From: Phocoena phocoena
Taxonomy: Eukaryota > Chordata > Mammalia > Artiodactyla > Phocoenidae
Assembly: GCF_963924675.1 (NCBI RefSeq)
Contig: NC_089219.1
Coordinates: 148,200,288-148,264,287 of the forward strand
Length of the DNA: 64,000 nucleotides
Direction: 5' to 3'
Each line of letters opens with the position of its first letter. The first letter of the stretch is position 1. Position numbers and translations under genes: made by a program. Positions 53,170 to 63,539 of this stretch are shown piece by piece. The notes beneath the pieces are model-generated. The model made no database searches and was not told the origin of the DNA. It saw only the letters and a program-made list of their open reading frames with translations.

Positions 53170-53638
53170 TTAATAGCTTCCTGAGAAAAGATGCATAGGA
53201 AGTAAATTTCTTGAGACATTTGTTGTCTTAAATTAACATTATTATACTCTCATACTTAATCGATAGTTTTGTTGGTATAGAATTCTAAGTTGAAAATCAT
53301 TTCCTTCCGAATTTTGATGGCTTTCTCACAATTTCTTAGCTACCAGTGTTGCTGTTTAGAAGTCCAAAACCAATTTGATTACCGATCCTTTATATTAATC
53401 TGACCATAACCCTCACCCCGCCAAGATTGTAGGATATCTTCTTTTTCTTGAGTGCTCTGAAATGTCATGTTTATGTAACAATGTGTGTTTGTTCTTAACC
53501 ATTTCTAATTGATGGATATTTGGTAGACCCTTTCAATCAGAAAACTCAGGTCTTTCAGTTCTGGAAAATTCTTTTGACCTCCTGAATTGGTCCTCTAATT
53601 GTTTTATCCTTTCTCTTCCTCCCTTTTTTTCTTTTCTT
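53170..53638 (-). mobile_element. Old LINE-1-like sequence, antisense (part 1)
   Basis: AT-rich sequence with 'gttttgttggtatagaattc', 'taagttgaaaatcatttcct' and 'gatggctttctcacaatttc' is reminiscent of antisense old LINE-1 5' ORF regions. The call is weak. Confidence 0.4.
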
Positions 53639-53640
53639 TC

Positions 53641-53765
53641 TTTTTTTTTTTTTTTTGGCTGTGCCACACGGCTTGCAGGATCTTAGTTCCCCAACCAGGG
53701 ATTGAACCCATGCTCTCGGCAGTGAAAGTGTGGAAACCTAACCACTAGACCACCAGGGAATTCCC
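53641..53765 (-). mobile_element. CHR-1-type SINE, antisense
   Basis: A T tail precedes 'ggctgtgccacacggcttgc', 'aggatcttagttccccaacc', 'agggattgaacccatgctct' and the antisense head 'gaccaccagggaattccc'. It is a short-form CHR-1, about 125 bp. The flanks show no clean target duplication. Confidence 0.93.
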
Positions 53766-54545
53766 AATTATCCATTCTTTTCTGTTTTCCCTTCTATTCT
53801 CTCTTTTTCTCTTCTTCTCCCCTCCCATTTTCTTTTTAGGAAATTTCCTCAACCTAACAATTGAACTCATACTGAATATTTTATGTCTGCAAATTTCTTT
53901 TTAATTTTCAAGAGCACTTTTTTTGGTCTTCTTAATTCTCCTTTATTAAGTGTTTTGTTTCTGTTTCATAGATGCAGTATGTCTCCTGTTATCCTTCTGA
54001 GAACATTGATGATATAAAACTTTACATTTTTTCCCCCTTGGCTTATCTCTGTTTCCTATAAGTTGTTATTTACTCTTTGATATTTGTGTCTATCTTTCCC
54101 ATTGGAAGATTCCCTTAAATGTATGGTCATCTGCTCATATTTATGAACAAGCACTCAAAAGCAAACTGAAATCTCTGCGCATATAAGTTGGGGGTGTTGA
54201 CTTTTGAGTTTCACTATAAGATGATCAGTGTGAGCTATTTGCTGGTAAACCTCCAACGTGGAAAATCTTTAACTTTTTCCTTTTGAGCTGTCCAAATTTG
54301 CCAAGAAATGTCTTTCAAACATCTATCTTATAGGTCTAACTGCAAGCATTCTGGAAAATGATTGGAGGGAGAAGGCTCAAGGTCACAAAATACTGAATAT
54401 AAGTTTCCGTTTTGTGCTTCTTTATGGTATGATCTCTGTCTTCAGCTCTGGTTGGTGTCTATCATTCCAAAGACTTCCTGTTTTACTTTCTTAGAGATTA
54501 AATCTCAAGTCTTCTTGGGTGTGGAAGAAGCAGTAACCCAGTAAC
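53766..54545 (-). mobile_element. Old LINE-1-like sequence, antisense (part 2)
   Basis: AT-rich continuation beyond the SINE ('gagaacattgatgatataaa', 'cagtatgtctcctgttatcc') without clear subfamily landmarks. It may be the same old element as part 1 or unclassified DNA. Confidence 0.3.
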
Positions 54546-54569
54546 TTGGAATGGGAGAAGAGATCTGAT

Positions 54570-54965
54570 TGTTTAATTTGTAAAATTTTAAAATATTTAT
54601 ACATAATACAATATACAAACATTATGCACAAATCATACAAGCAACATATATAAATTATGAATATTAATTAGATAAACAAGAATTAAGAACTAGGACATTC
54701 TAAATATTTTTGCACCTACATTTGTGCTCCTTCTTTTTCCCATCTCCTTGCCTCCTTTACCATACTGACCCAGAGGTAATTATCATCATGAATTTCGTAT
54801 TTATCATTTCTCTGCTTTAAAAAATAGTTTGATATGTATATCACATATGTATATATTCATAAACAATGTATATTTTTGGTTTTGATTATTCTGAGATTTA
54901 TAAGAATGTTTTCATACTATATATAGTTCTTCTATAATTTACTTTTTTCATTCAAGGTGTGTTTA
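54570..54965 (-). mobile_element. Old LINE-1 3' fragment, antisense
   Basis: AT-rich antisense L1M-like sequence with 'aaaattttaaaatatttata', 'acccagaggtaattatcatc' and 'tttcatactatatatagttc'. Confidence 0.5.
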
Positions 54966-55535
54966 TTAGAGTAACTGCTTCTAAGCAGACATTAGATCAA
55001 TATTCCTGCTTTTAGTTCCAACTTCATCCCCACTTCCAGGATTGTCTTGTGCTGCCAATACCTGAGCTGTTGGAGTTTCCTCAGTATAAATTGTTTTACT
55101 TGTTGGATTTCTCTACTACTAGCTTAGGTTTTAACTTTTTCAAGTTTGTGAACTCACTAAGTTACTCTTTTTTCATGTGTTTTCTAGCTTCTGAAATGTT
55201 GTTGCTTGTGCTTTTTTGTTTTGTCTTTGAGAGTTTAGGTTTTAAATCCCTTTGCAATAACACCTGTGAGATTTTAGGAAGAAACATATGTAGCTGTGTG
55301 TCTGATCTGTCATAATTACTTAGAAGTCTTTAATTCTTTCCTTTGGATGGATTAAAATCACCCAAGATGGTCTAAAATGACCAGATTTCAGTTGTTCTTT
55401 CTACCAGCCCCACTTGCAGAGCCTGCTCTGTAGATATGTGTGTATTCATATGTGCATTTGACAGAGCGTGAAATCATGTCTATGTACAAGTGTGCAGATA
55501 GAGCTCCAATCCTAATTTTTTTTACCATTGGTTTC
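54966..55535. other. Unclassified AT-rich DNA
   Basis: No repeat was named. An 88-codon plus-strand frame (55049-55315) is Phe/Leu/Ser-rich, as expected from T-rich DNA, and shows no domain. Confidence 0.4.
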
Positions 55536-55539
55536 ATGA

Positions 55540-55872
55540 TAAGTTTTTCGAGCATATTAAATGTCTATTATATGTCACACATTGTAATAGATGCACAAAG
55601 AGATAACTCATCATGGTTTCTTTCCTCAGAGAGTTTATACTATAGAGAAAGAAAAAATATAAACCCATGATATAGTACAGTATGATACATAACTGCCTTG
55701 AAATTGCAAGGCATTGGGACTAGATGGTTTAGAATGGAACAAGGGGAAAGAGAGGAGGGTTCGAGTAGGTAGGGGCTCAGAGAGGGGGGTGAGGCTTTAA
55801 TGAGCCCTAAGGGCATACTTCAGAAGAGAGAAATGGGGAAGCCATTCCAGGAGTGGGGAACTCTGTGTACCC
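55540..55872 (-). mobile_element. L2 LINE, antisense
   Basis: Blocks 'gagcatattaaatgtctatt', 'atatgtcacacattgtaata', 'ctcagagagtttatactata', then 'atggggaagccattccagga' are antisense L2. Confidence 0.65.
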
Positions 55873-55874
55873 TC

Positions 55875-56200
55875 TCCCTGGCCTATGAGTTCTAGCTACA
55901 CTAGCCTTTCATATCCCTGGCCAATATCTGCCCTCTTACAGAAAGTATGCTCACGTTGTTTCCCTGCTGGCATCCTCTTTCTCCCATCTGTCCTTTAGCT
56001 CACTTTAGAACTTAAAATTTTGCTTCCTCGGGAAAGCTCTCCTCCATCCTCTCAGCCCACACTCCACTCCACACCTGCGGCAAAATGTTCTATTCTCACA
56101 TAATGCATTGGACTTTTCCTTCTCAGTTTCTCCACAAATTGTTAATTGTACATTTATTCGTGTGATTATTTGTCTAACATCTATTTTTTGCATTCAACAA
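55875..56200 (+). mobile_element. L2 LINE fragment
   Basis: The segment 'tcctcgggaaagctctcctc', 'cccacactccactccacacc', 'ttctattctcacataatgca' and 'acatttattcgtgtgattat' follows the sense L2 3' region. It directly abuts an antisense L2. Confidence 0.6.
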
Positions 56201-56214
56201 GAAGTTCCAGGGTG

Positions 56215-56380
56215 GAACTTTTCAAAGTGAGATCCAAAGAAATTGTTATATTAGAATCACCCAGGTTCTTTGTAATATAATCCAGATTCCCAGATCCACC
56301 CCAGTCTCACAGAATCAGAATCTCTGGGTAGAGCTTAGCAATCTATGTTCCAATCATTCCCCACATGATGCCTGTTGTCC
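56215..56380. mobile_element. MER5-like nonautonomous hAT fragment
   Basis: The pieces 'ttatattagaatcacccagg', 'cccagatccaccccagtctc', 'cagaatcagaatctctgggt' and 'agagcttagcaatctatgtt' match MER5A order. Confidence 0.7.
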
Positions 56381-56489
56381 GCTGCCTGCTCTGCATCTAT
56401 AAAATGCACTTAGGTACCAGTTATTAGGAGGAACTTTCCGCAAGGACCTGAAGGGTCCTGCGGGCAAGATGATACAGCATGAGGAATCT

Positions 56490-56960
56490 CATTCTCAGAA
56501 GGTTTGTAAATGCAGCTTTAATTTTCCATCAGGTGGGTAGATTTAAGTTCTTTCTTAGCCCACGCCAGGAAATCCAGATCTGTGAAATGAATGTACTTCT
56601 TTCTTATGCCCACAGGAGGTCAGTGAAACATTAGGCCTATCTTTTAAAAAAAATTCAGAGGAAATTTCAACGGTGCTGTTTTAGAAATAGACTGCTTCCA
56701 CATTACAAAAGGTAAGCTTTATTTACTAATAGGTTTCTCGCGTGAGTGTTTGAGTTTCTATGCATCCAAAAATCCAGCAGTGCCCTGCTCTTTATAGGGA
56801 AAGGTACATTAGCTTTCAGGTTCATAAACTTTAATCCAGCAGTAGCCTTCCCAAAATGACTGTCCTTGGAGCTCTGGGAGTCATTTTAAGGCAGAGAAAA
56901 TTCTCTGCTTTAAATTTCTCTCGGGCACCTCTTGAGAAGAGTTCAAGATGTCTGGCATAT
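56490..56960. other. Candidate conserved noncoding element
   Basis: About 470 bp of repeat-free DNA with 'aatgcagctttaattttcca', 'aagctttatttactaatagg' and 'ttcataaactttaatccagc'. No repeat, splice or coding signal could be supported. Regulatory function is inference. Confidence 0.25.
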
Positions 56961-57019
56961 GCTGATTCACATGTCCCCCCAATGGACGTGGGGCAGAAGA
57001 ATGATTAGCTGAGCACAGA

Positions 57020-57135
57020 GGTGGGCTAATGCAGGCTCAGAGAGGCTAGACCACCTGACTAAAGACACACAGTAGTGGAATCAGAACATGGGTCCACTTC
57101 CTCATCACCCAGGGCCTTCTTTACAAGATGAGATT
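57020..57135 (-). mobile_element. MIR-like fragment, antisense
   Basis: The sequence 'ggctcagagaggctagacca', 'cctgactaaagacacacagt' and 'agtggaatcagaacatgggt' resembles the antisense MIR core. Confidence 0.65.
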
Positions 57136-57477
57136 CATGATATGGGGTGTTCAAGCCAAGTGTTCTCTTAGCCGATTTATACTATTCTGTATGTCTTTTA
57201 TGGAGCTTCTGTCTGGAGCTCAACAGTTGCTCTTTTCCCTAGTTCAGCTTCTTTTTTCTTCTTTTAGCATCATGGTCATCAAATGAGAGTGGAAGAAGTA
57301 GGGTCAGGGAAGAGTCCACTGTAAGGGGCAAAGGGGTCTGTGTCCACTTCCTGAGCCCTTGTCACTGCCCTGGCATAAGACCCAGGCTTGCCTTGGGGCT
57401 GGCCATAGTGACTGCTCACCCCAGACTCTAAGGCTTCTGGACTCTGATGGGTTTCCTTCTCTCTATCTCTTTTATTT

Positions 57478-57509
57478 TCATGAAGCCACCCATGCAGGTG
57501 GCTTCATGA
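57478..57509. repeat. Perfect inverted repeat (13-bp stem, 6-nt loop)
   Basis: TCATGAAGCCACC, then CATGCA, then GGTGGCTTCATGA. The arms are perfectly complementary over 13 bp. No T run or RNA gene context follows. Confidence 0.95.
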
Positions 57510-57579
57510 CTAACACATCACAAATCCAGAAAGTGCCAGGTCTATATACCTGACTCCAAGAGAAAGATTATGCTGATCT

Positions 57580-57611
57580 ACATTAACTAACTAATTAATT
57601 AATTAATTAGC
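57580..57611. repeat. (ATTA)n short microsatellite
   Basis: Tetranucleotide repeats with 'aactaactaattaattaatt' and a further 'aattag'. Confidence 0.9.
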
Positions 57612-57634
57612 TTACTTGTCAGATGACGCATGAG

Positions 57635-57840
57635 GAATTCCTTCATGCCAGGCATTTTCCCTTACACTTAGGGTTTCAAAGATGAGCAACATGTGGGTGC
57701 TGCTATGAAGGAAATTGTTTCAAGGGGAGGAGGTTGATAATAAAACCATTAATGACTGAGTTACATTCTGAAAAGTGCTACAATGGGGCATATCTGAGAG
57801 AATGTAGAGACGTAAACAAGAGGACTTCTCTTGCTTCAAG
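57635..57840 (-). mobile_element. L2 LINE fragment, antisense
   Basis: Blocks 'atgccaggcattttccctta', 'caaagatgagcaacatgtgg' and 'ctgaaaagtgctacaatggg' are consistent with antisense L2. Confidence 0.5.
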
Positions 57841-58629
57841 TGGATAAGTTGGTAAATGACATTGTTTTTGTACATCCCTGAGAACATCCCATGGAAGATT
57901 CGTGGTGGTTGTGGAGTGAAAGACAAGGAGAGAAGGAAAAACCATACCTGTGGACAGGGCCTGGGGCTCTTTCCCTTACAAGGCTCCCGGTGGGATTGAG
58001 GAATATGGTGGATCAGTCCCACTGAGTGAAATGTGTTGATAAGTCCAGTGTGAAGGGCTCCTCCCTTTGGAGACATCCTGGACAGGGCAGAGCCTTCCAG
58101 ACCGCAGAGGGGATGCTCCTGTCACCCACCATTCCCTTCCCAAGAGTCCTTGGTCAGAGTAGAGGTTCTGAGTGAATCCTGAGCACCAGTTCCCCTGGAT
58201 CCACTGAGAGGCACATCTGGCCAAGTCACAGGAAGGCAAGGACGCTCCAGGTCTGGATTGATCTGGATTGGTCTAGATCAGTTCTGCATATACATTCTGA
58301 GGGCTGACAACTTCTCCCATCATGCAAACCTTTCTTCTTCCACTCATATCTCTACTCTCTCTCATTAGATGACCAACTCGTCCTTGCTGGCCTGGGATTG
58401 TCTCAGTTTTCAAACTGGAAGTCCTGTGTCCCAGGAACCCCCTCAGTCCTGGGCAATCTTGGATGCTTGATCATTCTATTGTTTTGCCATAAGTGAGAAT
58501 GACCCAACTAGACAAAGAGTGCCAGGCTGGCTCTGAGGCACCCAGCACTATTGGGTCCACACCCATGCCCAGCTGATCTGTTAAGTAGCAGGGATGATTT
58601 CTGTAGCAAACCCCACTGCTACTTCCAAA
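57841..58629. other. No recognisable feature
   Basis: No repeat family or gene was recognised. The 118-codon minus-strand frame (57720-58076) overlaps L2 and has no domain. Confidence 0.4.
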
Positions 58630-58634
58630 GCAAG

Positions 58635-59077
58635 TATATTGGTTTCCTAGGGCCACCTTAATAACGTATCACAAACTGAGTGGCTTAAAAGAGCAAAAAC
58701 TTATTGTCTCACAATAGTGGAGGCTAGAAGTCCAAGATCAAGGTGCCATTCTTCCCCTGAAACCAGAAGGGGAGAATCCTTCCTTGCCTCTTCCTACCTT
58801 CTGGTGGTGGCCACCAATTCTTGGCTTGCAGCTGCAACACTTCAATCTCTGCTCTGTTGTCATGTATTGTGTTTTTCCCATGGGTCTCTGCCTTTGTGTC
58901 TCTTATCTCTATAAGGACACCAGTCAAATTGGATTAAGGGCCCACCTTATCCAGTATGACCTCATCTTAACTAATTACATCTACAACGACCCTGTTTCCA
59001 AATAAGGTCATGTTCCAAGGCGCTGGGGGTTAGGACTTCAACATATCTTTTTAGGGGACATAATTCAACCCATAATA
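58635..59077 (-). mobile_element. MLT1 LTR (ERVL-MaLR), antisense, complete
   Basis: The plus strand runs 'tattggtttcctagggccac', 'cttattgtctcacaatagtg', 'gaggctagaagtccaagatc', 'aaggacaccagtcaaattgg', 'ccaaataaggtcatgttcca', 'gggggttaggacttcaacat' and 'acataattcaacccataata'. A perfect 5-bp target duplication GCAAG (58630-58634 and 59078-59082) marks both ends. No internal sequence is attached. Confidence 0.95.
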
Positions 59078-59082
59078 GCAAG

Positions 59083-59870
59083 CAGGTGAGAAAGGATGGA
59101 TTGGGGCCACTTTCTTTGCAAGGTAGCTGTGTACACAGCAGGCCCTAAAGCTTCATATAGTTTTCCTTCAGACAGCTTAATTGGCCTTTTGTGGAGCTCT
59201 CTTTCTGTTCCTATCTTTTGGTTTTTGTTTCTGTTTGTTTGGCTTCTTTTATCTGTTTCTCTGCTTTTTCCTTTTTCCATTCCCCAACCTACTTTAAGCT
59301 GCTGCTCCCAGCCCCCCACGGTACCTTCCTTTAGAAGAGCTCTGCTTTCATTGCTCCAGGACTTACCACAACCTTCATCTCAGCTTGAACCCCTTCCTTG
59401 TAGTCATTGTTTTTTACATTCAGTCCTGGGATCTACAGAAGGGCTGGAGACGTGGCGGTGGTAAGGGCAAGGAGACCCCATATAAAAGAGTATCACTGAA
59501 TAATAAAGATTTAATCTGCCCAGAACTCTCTTTATTCCTTTGATCTCTTCTTCATATTGTGTTTTTCTTATATGATTTCATTTAAGAAAGGAGTTCTGCT
59601 TTAAAAAAAAAAAAGAGAGAGAGAGAGAAAAAATTACAGCTCTAAGACATAGTGAGAGGAGTCTCCTGTCCATAAGGTTGAAAGTCCAAGCTGGTTGGTT
59701 ACCCGGAGAGCTGTTAGAGAACTGAATAAGCATTCAGTATTAACTCTGGCCTGAGACCTTAGAGATCACCCCCTTCAGTGTTTTGCACAGTTATTAAATA
59801 TGTGAAACCCCACTCCACCTTGACCTGTCCTTTTTCAAAAGCTAAGTGGAAGTCCATCACTGCAAACAGA
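59083..59870. other. Unclassified DNA with a poly-A/(GA)n tract
   Basis: A run of A followed by GAGAGAGA lies at 59601-59629. The remaining sequence shows no named repeat. The 122-codon plus-strand frame (59096-59464) is Leu/Ser/Phe-rich without a domain. Confidence 0.4.
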
Positions 59871-59872
59871 TA

Positions 59873-60062
59873 CAGTCGTCCCTCAGTGTCTGGGGGTGGT
59901 GGTGAGGATTGGTTTCAGGACTACCACCTCCTCCCCCCACTCTTGCAGACACCAAAATATGTGGATGTTCTAGTCCCTTCTATAAAATAGTGTAGTATAG
60001 TCAGCTCTCTGCATCGTTATTGGATTCAGTTGGTTGAATCCGTGGATACAGAGGGCTGACTG
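59873..60062. mobile_element. Tigger-like (TcMar) nonautonomous DNA transposon
   Basis: The left end CAGTCGTCCCTCAGTGTCTG and the right end, whose reverse complement opens CAGTCAGCCCTCTGTATCCA, are Tigger-type terminal inverted repeats. The left flank is TA and the right flank CA, consistent with a decayed TA target duplication. The interior has 'ccaaaatatgtggatgttct' and 'cttctataaaatagtgtagt'. It is an internally deleted, inactive derivative. Confidence 0.88.
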
Positions 60063-60409
60063 CACACATGGCAGAGGTTCTAATGGCCCCCAGAGTCCTG
60101 CCTCTTCTCCTTTCCCTTTGGCCATTGCTGAAGGTTGAAGGACCTCTTTACGTTTTGAAAACTGTCAAGTGGTAACACAACCCACAAGTTTTAGATGAAG
60201 ATGGGGCCCAGATAGGAGTGATGGTTTGCCCAAGGCCCCACAGTGCTTGTTGGCAGAGCACCAAGTGGAGGTGAGCTTTCCCATGGTGAGAGCAGAGCTT
60301 GGGTCCCCAGCCAAGAGCAGAACAGGACTCCTCTTGCTTTGACGTCCACCACCCTGTCTCTTGGCTGGGAATTTTATCCTCTCATTGCTCCACCCATCCA
60401 GTGACCAGC

Positions 60410-60712
60410 TCTTAATCATCCTTCAAAATTAAGCCCAAGTACTGCCTCCTTTGTGGAGTCTTTCTCCACTGCCCATGCCAACTTAACTCTTCCCATATTC
60501 CCACCCTTTGTCATTCATATCAGAGAGGTTCTTACATTCTACCACATAGATTTGTCTGGGGTCAGTCACTGATGCTTCTTATTAATCTATAATGTGCCTC
60601 ATTCCAAAAAGATTTCAGATAGACATTTTCCCTGCTATTTGGGGTGTCCAGCAGTGTAACTCCAGCATCTAGCACAGTGCCAGCACATAGTAGGTGTAGA
60701 GTCATTACTTTT
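60410..60712 (+). mobile_element. L2 LINE fragment
   Basis: Sense L2 landmarks: 'atcatccttcaaaattaagc', 'tactgcctcctttgtggagt', 'gcatctagcacagtgccagc' and 'acatagtaggtgtagagtca'. Confidence 0.75.
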
Positions 60713-60764
60713 ATAATGAAAGAATTATACAGCTGGATGGAAATCAACTTATGCTCTAAGCCAA

Positions 60765-60925
60765 GGTACCCCAAACTTTAATGCACTTCAAATCATCTGG
60801 TAATTGTGCTAAAATTTAGATTCTGATTCAGGAGGTGTAGGTTAGGGCCCATGATCCTACATTTAACAAGCACCTGTGGATATTGATGCTGCTGGTACTC
60901 AGATACTTTTGAGTTACAAAGAGTA
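60765..60925. mobile_element. MER5-like nonautonomous hAT fragment
   Basis: Blocks 'accccaaactttaatgcact', 'tcaaatcatctggtaattgt', 'agattctgattcaggaggtg', 'tttaacaagcacctgtggat' and 'attgatgctgctggtactca' match MER5A throughout. Confidence 0.8.
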
Positions 60926-61239
60926 GACTGAAGTATGCTCTGTTAACCATATTGAAAATGGACAGGAGAGTAAGGATAGAGCAGGAATAGTCAAGGAGTC
61001 CAAGGCACATCCAGGAGTGCACACAGCTGAGCTTCAGAATGAGCCTTGCAGAAGTGCCTCCAGTTAGAGATTCCTGTCTGCCTGGGGCTCAACTAGAAAT
61101 GGACTTTAGAATTGTTGACTTGGGGAAAACGCAAAGCCGTCAGGAAGTTCCCTCACCATTCAGCGTGATACGGCCTTCAGAAGGGAAGATAGACTGGGAA
61201 TCTCAGCAGTACTTTCTCACCTTTGGGAAAGAATATACG

Positions 61240-61410
61240 TTTTTACAAAATGCTACACATACACTGTCTCAAAGATTCCTAAGGGAGATGTGTGATACTC
61301 CATCGTGTGGATGACAAAATGGAGACTCACACACATACAGATGGCTTGTCCAGGGTAACTCAGGCCACAGGACACTGATGAAAGGGATACAGCAATTAGA
61401 TTTTCATTAC
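61240..61410 (-). mobile_element. MIR-like fragment, antisense
   Basis: The order 'tccatcgtgtggatgacaaa', 'atggagactcacacacatac' and 'ggcttgtccagggtaactca' resembles the antisense MIR core. It is diverged. Confidence 0.55.
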
Positions 61411-61499
61411 ATCTATTCTTATAGCACTTTCCCTATCCTAACATCCTTACTATTTTAGTATTATAACTTGTTTGAATAATTACCTTCCAGGCAGATTGT

Positions 61500-61595
61500 G
61501 ACCTAGTCTGAGTTATTTGTCATCAAACCCTTAGCACCTAATGTGAGGGTCTTGCACCTATGAGGCACTCCAAAAATATTGGTTAAATAAAAGAG
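61500..61595 (+). mobile_element. L2 LINE 3' end fragment
   Basis: The end 'acccttagcacctaatgtga', 'gggtcttgcacctatgaggc', 'actccaaaaatattggttaa' follows the L2 3' terminus. Confidence 0.6.
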
Positions 61596-61784
61596 TATTG
61601 AGTTTCACCATCGGAAGGTCTCCACTTATACACTCCATCAAGATTATGGGTTGTGTTCAGCTGATTACAATACAGCACTAATGAGGTCTAGGCTGTGGCT
61701 TTGGTTACCCTGTATGAGTGGCACAGCTTTGCCCTCTTCCCCACCCATGCTTCTCAACACGCTCAACAGGTTTTGTGAAAATGG

Positions 61785-61905
61785 GACCTATCACTGATTC
61801 AGGAACTTGGCCTCCTGAAACAGAGTCTTTGGGGATGGGCCTATGAATCTGCATTTTAAATAAAATTCAGTGTGATTCTTTAGGGTTTGAAGATCTTTGA
61901 TTTAG
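61785..61905. mobile_element. MER5-like fragment
   Basis: Short matches 'acagagtctttggggatggg', 'cctatgaatctgcattttaa' and the terminal 'ttctttagggtttgaag' fit a degraded MER5-type hAT element. Confidence 0.45.
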
Positions 61906-62519
61906 GCTGGTCAGACACATCTCCCCAGAAAGAGTTTAAAATCTCTGTCACCTCCTACTCTCACCCTTGTGACTCACTCGGACAGGATTCAGACTTGTCA
62001 ATCAGTCATGATTTTTCTTTGAAGCCCCTTAGAATTAATTCCACTTCCTTCCCTGAAGGGCTTGGAGTGGGACAAGCACACTTGGCTCAGGAACAAACAG
62101 AAATTCTACCCCAAATCCCCACCTTCTCCCCTCTCCTATCCTCCCCACCTTGAGAAACAGCTCTAGTCCCTCCCTTCCCTGCGTTGGTAGAGAGGAGAGT
62201 CAGTGTGAGCAGGAAACTGATCAATCCACTGGTAGACATCAGAGAGATAAAAATCCGATCTTTTATACCTTTTTAAAACCTGCCTCATGGAGAGGACAAT
62301 AAACCAGGACCCCCTGTACTCCGAGGACCTTGGTCGTTCCTTATCCATGTTGAGATAAATCAGAGAAATTAAGTTCTCCTCAGAACGCAGTGCTTCTCTT
62401 TATGCTCAGTGCTTTCCAAATAGCAACTCTGCTGCCAGGGTTTCTGCAGCCTCCCCTCCCAGTGCTGCAAGGATGGGGCATCGCTCCTCAGTTCTGGGAC
62501 AGCTGATTTCTATCACTTG

Positions 62520-62628
62520 ATACAGCAGAGTTTGAACTCAGAGGACCAGATTCAAATCCAAGCTCTACCCCTTACCTGCTCCATGACCTTGGGCAAATCA
62601 CTTAATGTCTGTCTCTATTTTCTCAGCT
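62520..62628 (+). mobile_element. MIR SINE fragment
   Basis: The head and core are good: 'cagagtttgaactcagagga', 'gattcaaatccaagctctac', 'cccttacctgctccatgacc' and 'ttgggcaaatcacttaatgt'. It stops at an A16 run (62631-62645). Confidence 0.88.
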
Positions 62629-62645
62629 CGAAAAAAAAAAAAAAA

Positions 62646-63535
62646 GGATCCTATTTTTCTCTACCTTTACTAGGGCTTTTGAGGACAGATGAGATGATTC
62701 TTGCTTTGAAAAGGGTAGAGCTGTGAACTATTTTAAGCAGCAGTGGACCTGAGCCATACCCTGAAGTCCCCTCCACCAGGGGTTCCATCTGTAGCCCACA
62801 GAAGGTGACCTGCTGGGGCTTCCAGTAGTCCACAAACATTGGTGAGATCAGAGTACTGCCATTCTTGAAAAATTCACATTCCCTAGCTCTGCCAGAGTGC
62901 AGATGGACTAGTGGTCCAGGTATCACCTCCAAGCAACCCTAGGAAGAAATAAAGAGAGCTGGCTCGCCCCACGAGGTCAATGGAGAACTCAGGCTTCCAT
63001 TAACCTCTGGGGATTTTGACTCTACAGCTTCCGGTTTGTATCAAGAGAGCGGAAGTTGCTTATTCAACTTCCCCATAGTTTTCAAACACACTAGAGGAAG
63101 GTTTGGGGGAGCTAGGCAGGCTGGCTGTTCACACTATTAGATTTTGAGGGACTCCTGGCCCAGCCCATCATCTGGGCTTCTCCTCAATTGTATCCTCACC
63201 CATCAGCACATCCCTGGGTCTTGGTACTTCAGGTGCATGACCTGGGAATGACCTATGTAGTCAATAGGTTCTGAGTACCAGGACTGACACAGGTTTAGAG
63301 GGTTCTAACCCCTTCATGCTTTTATCTTTAAGAGGTTTGTTATTTTCTTTGCCTGAAAATAATTCTATACGGGCAAGAATTTTGAGAATAGTGACAGGGG
63401 CTGGCCCCTCATACAACAGCATAGAGGAGCTGGCTCACTGGGCCTTTTAAGAAATTCTTAACCAGGAAAACAATCACATCTCAGGCTGTAGGTGGCAATG
63501 TCTCTTTTTAAATGATACAAATGATGTCAGTCTCC
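62646..63535. other. No recognisable feature
   Basis: No repeat family or gene was recognised in this stretch. Confidence 0.4.
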
Positions 63536-63539
63536 AGTG

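Noticed and set aside
57359..57553. A small open frame across the 57.48-kb hairpin as a regulated microprotein
   Set aside because: It is 64 codons with no domain, and the hairpin has no supporting transcription or conservation evidence here.
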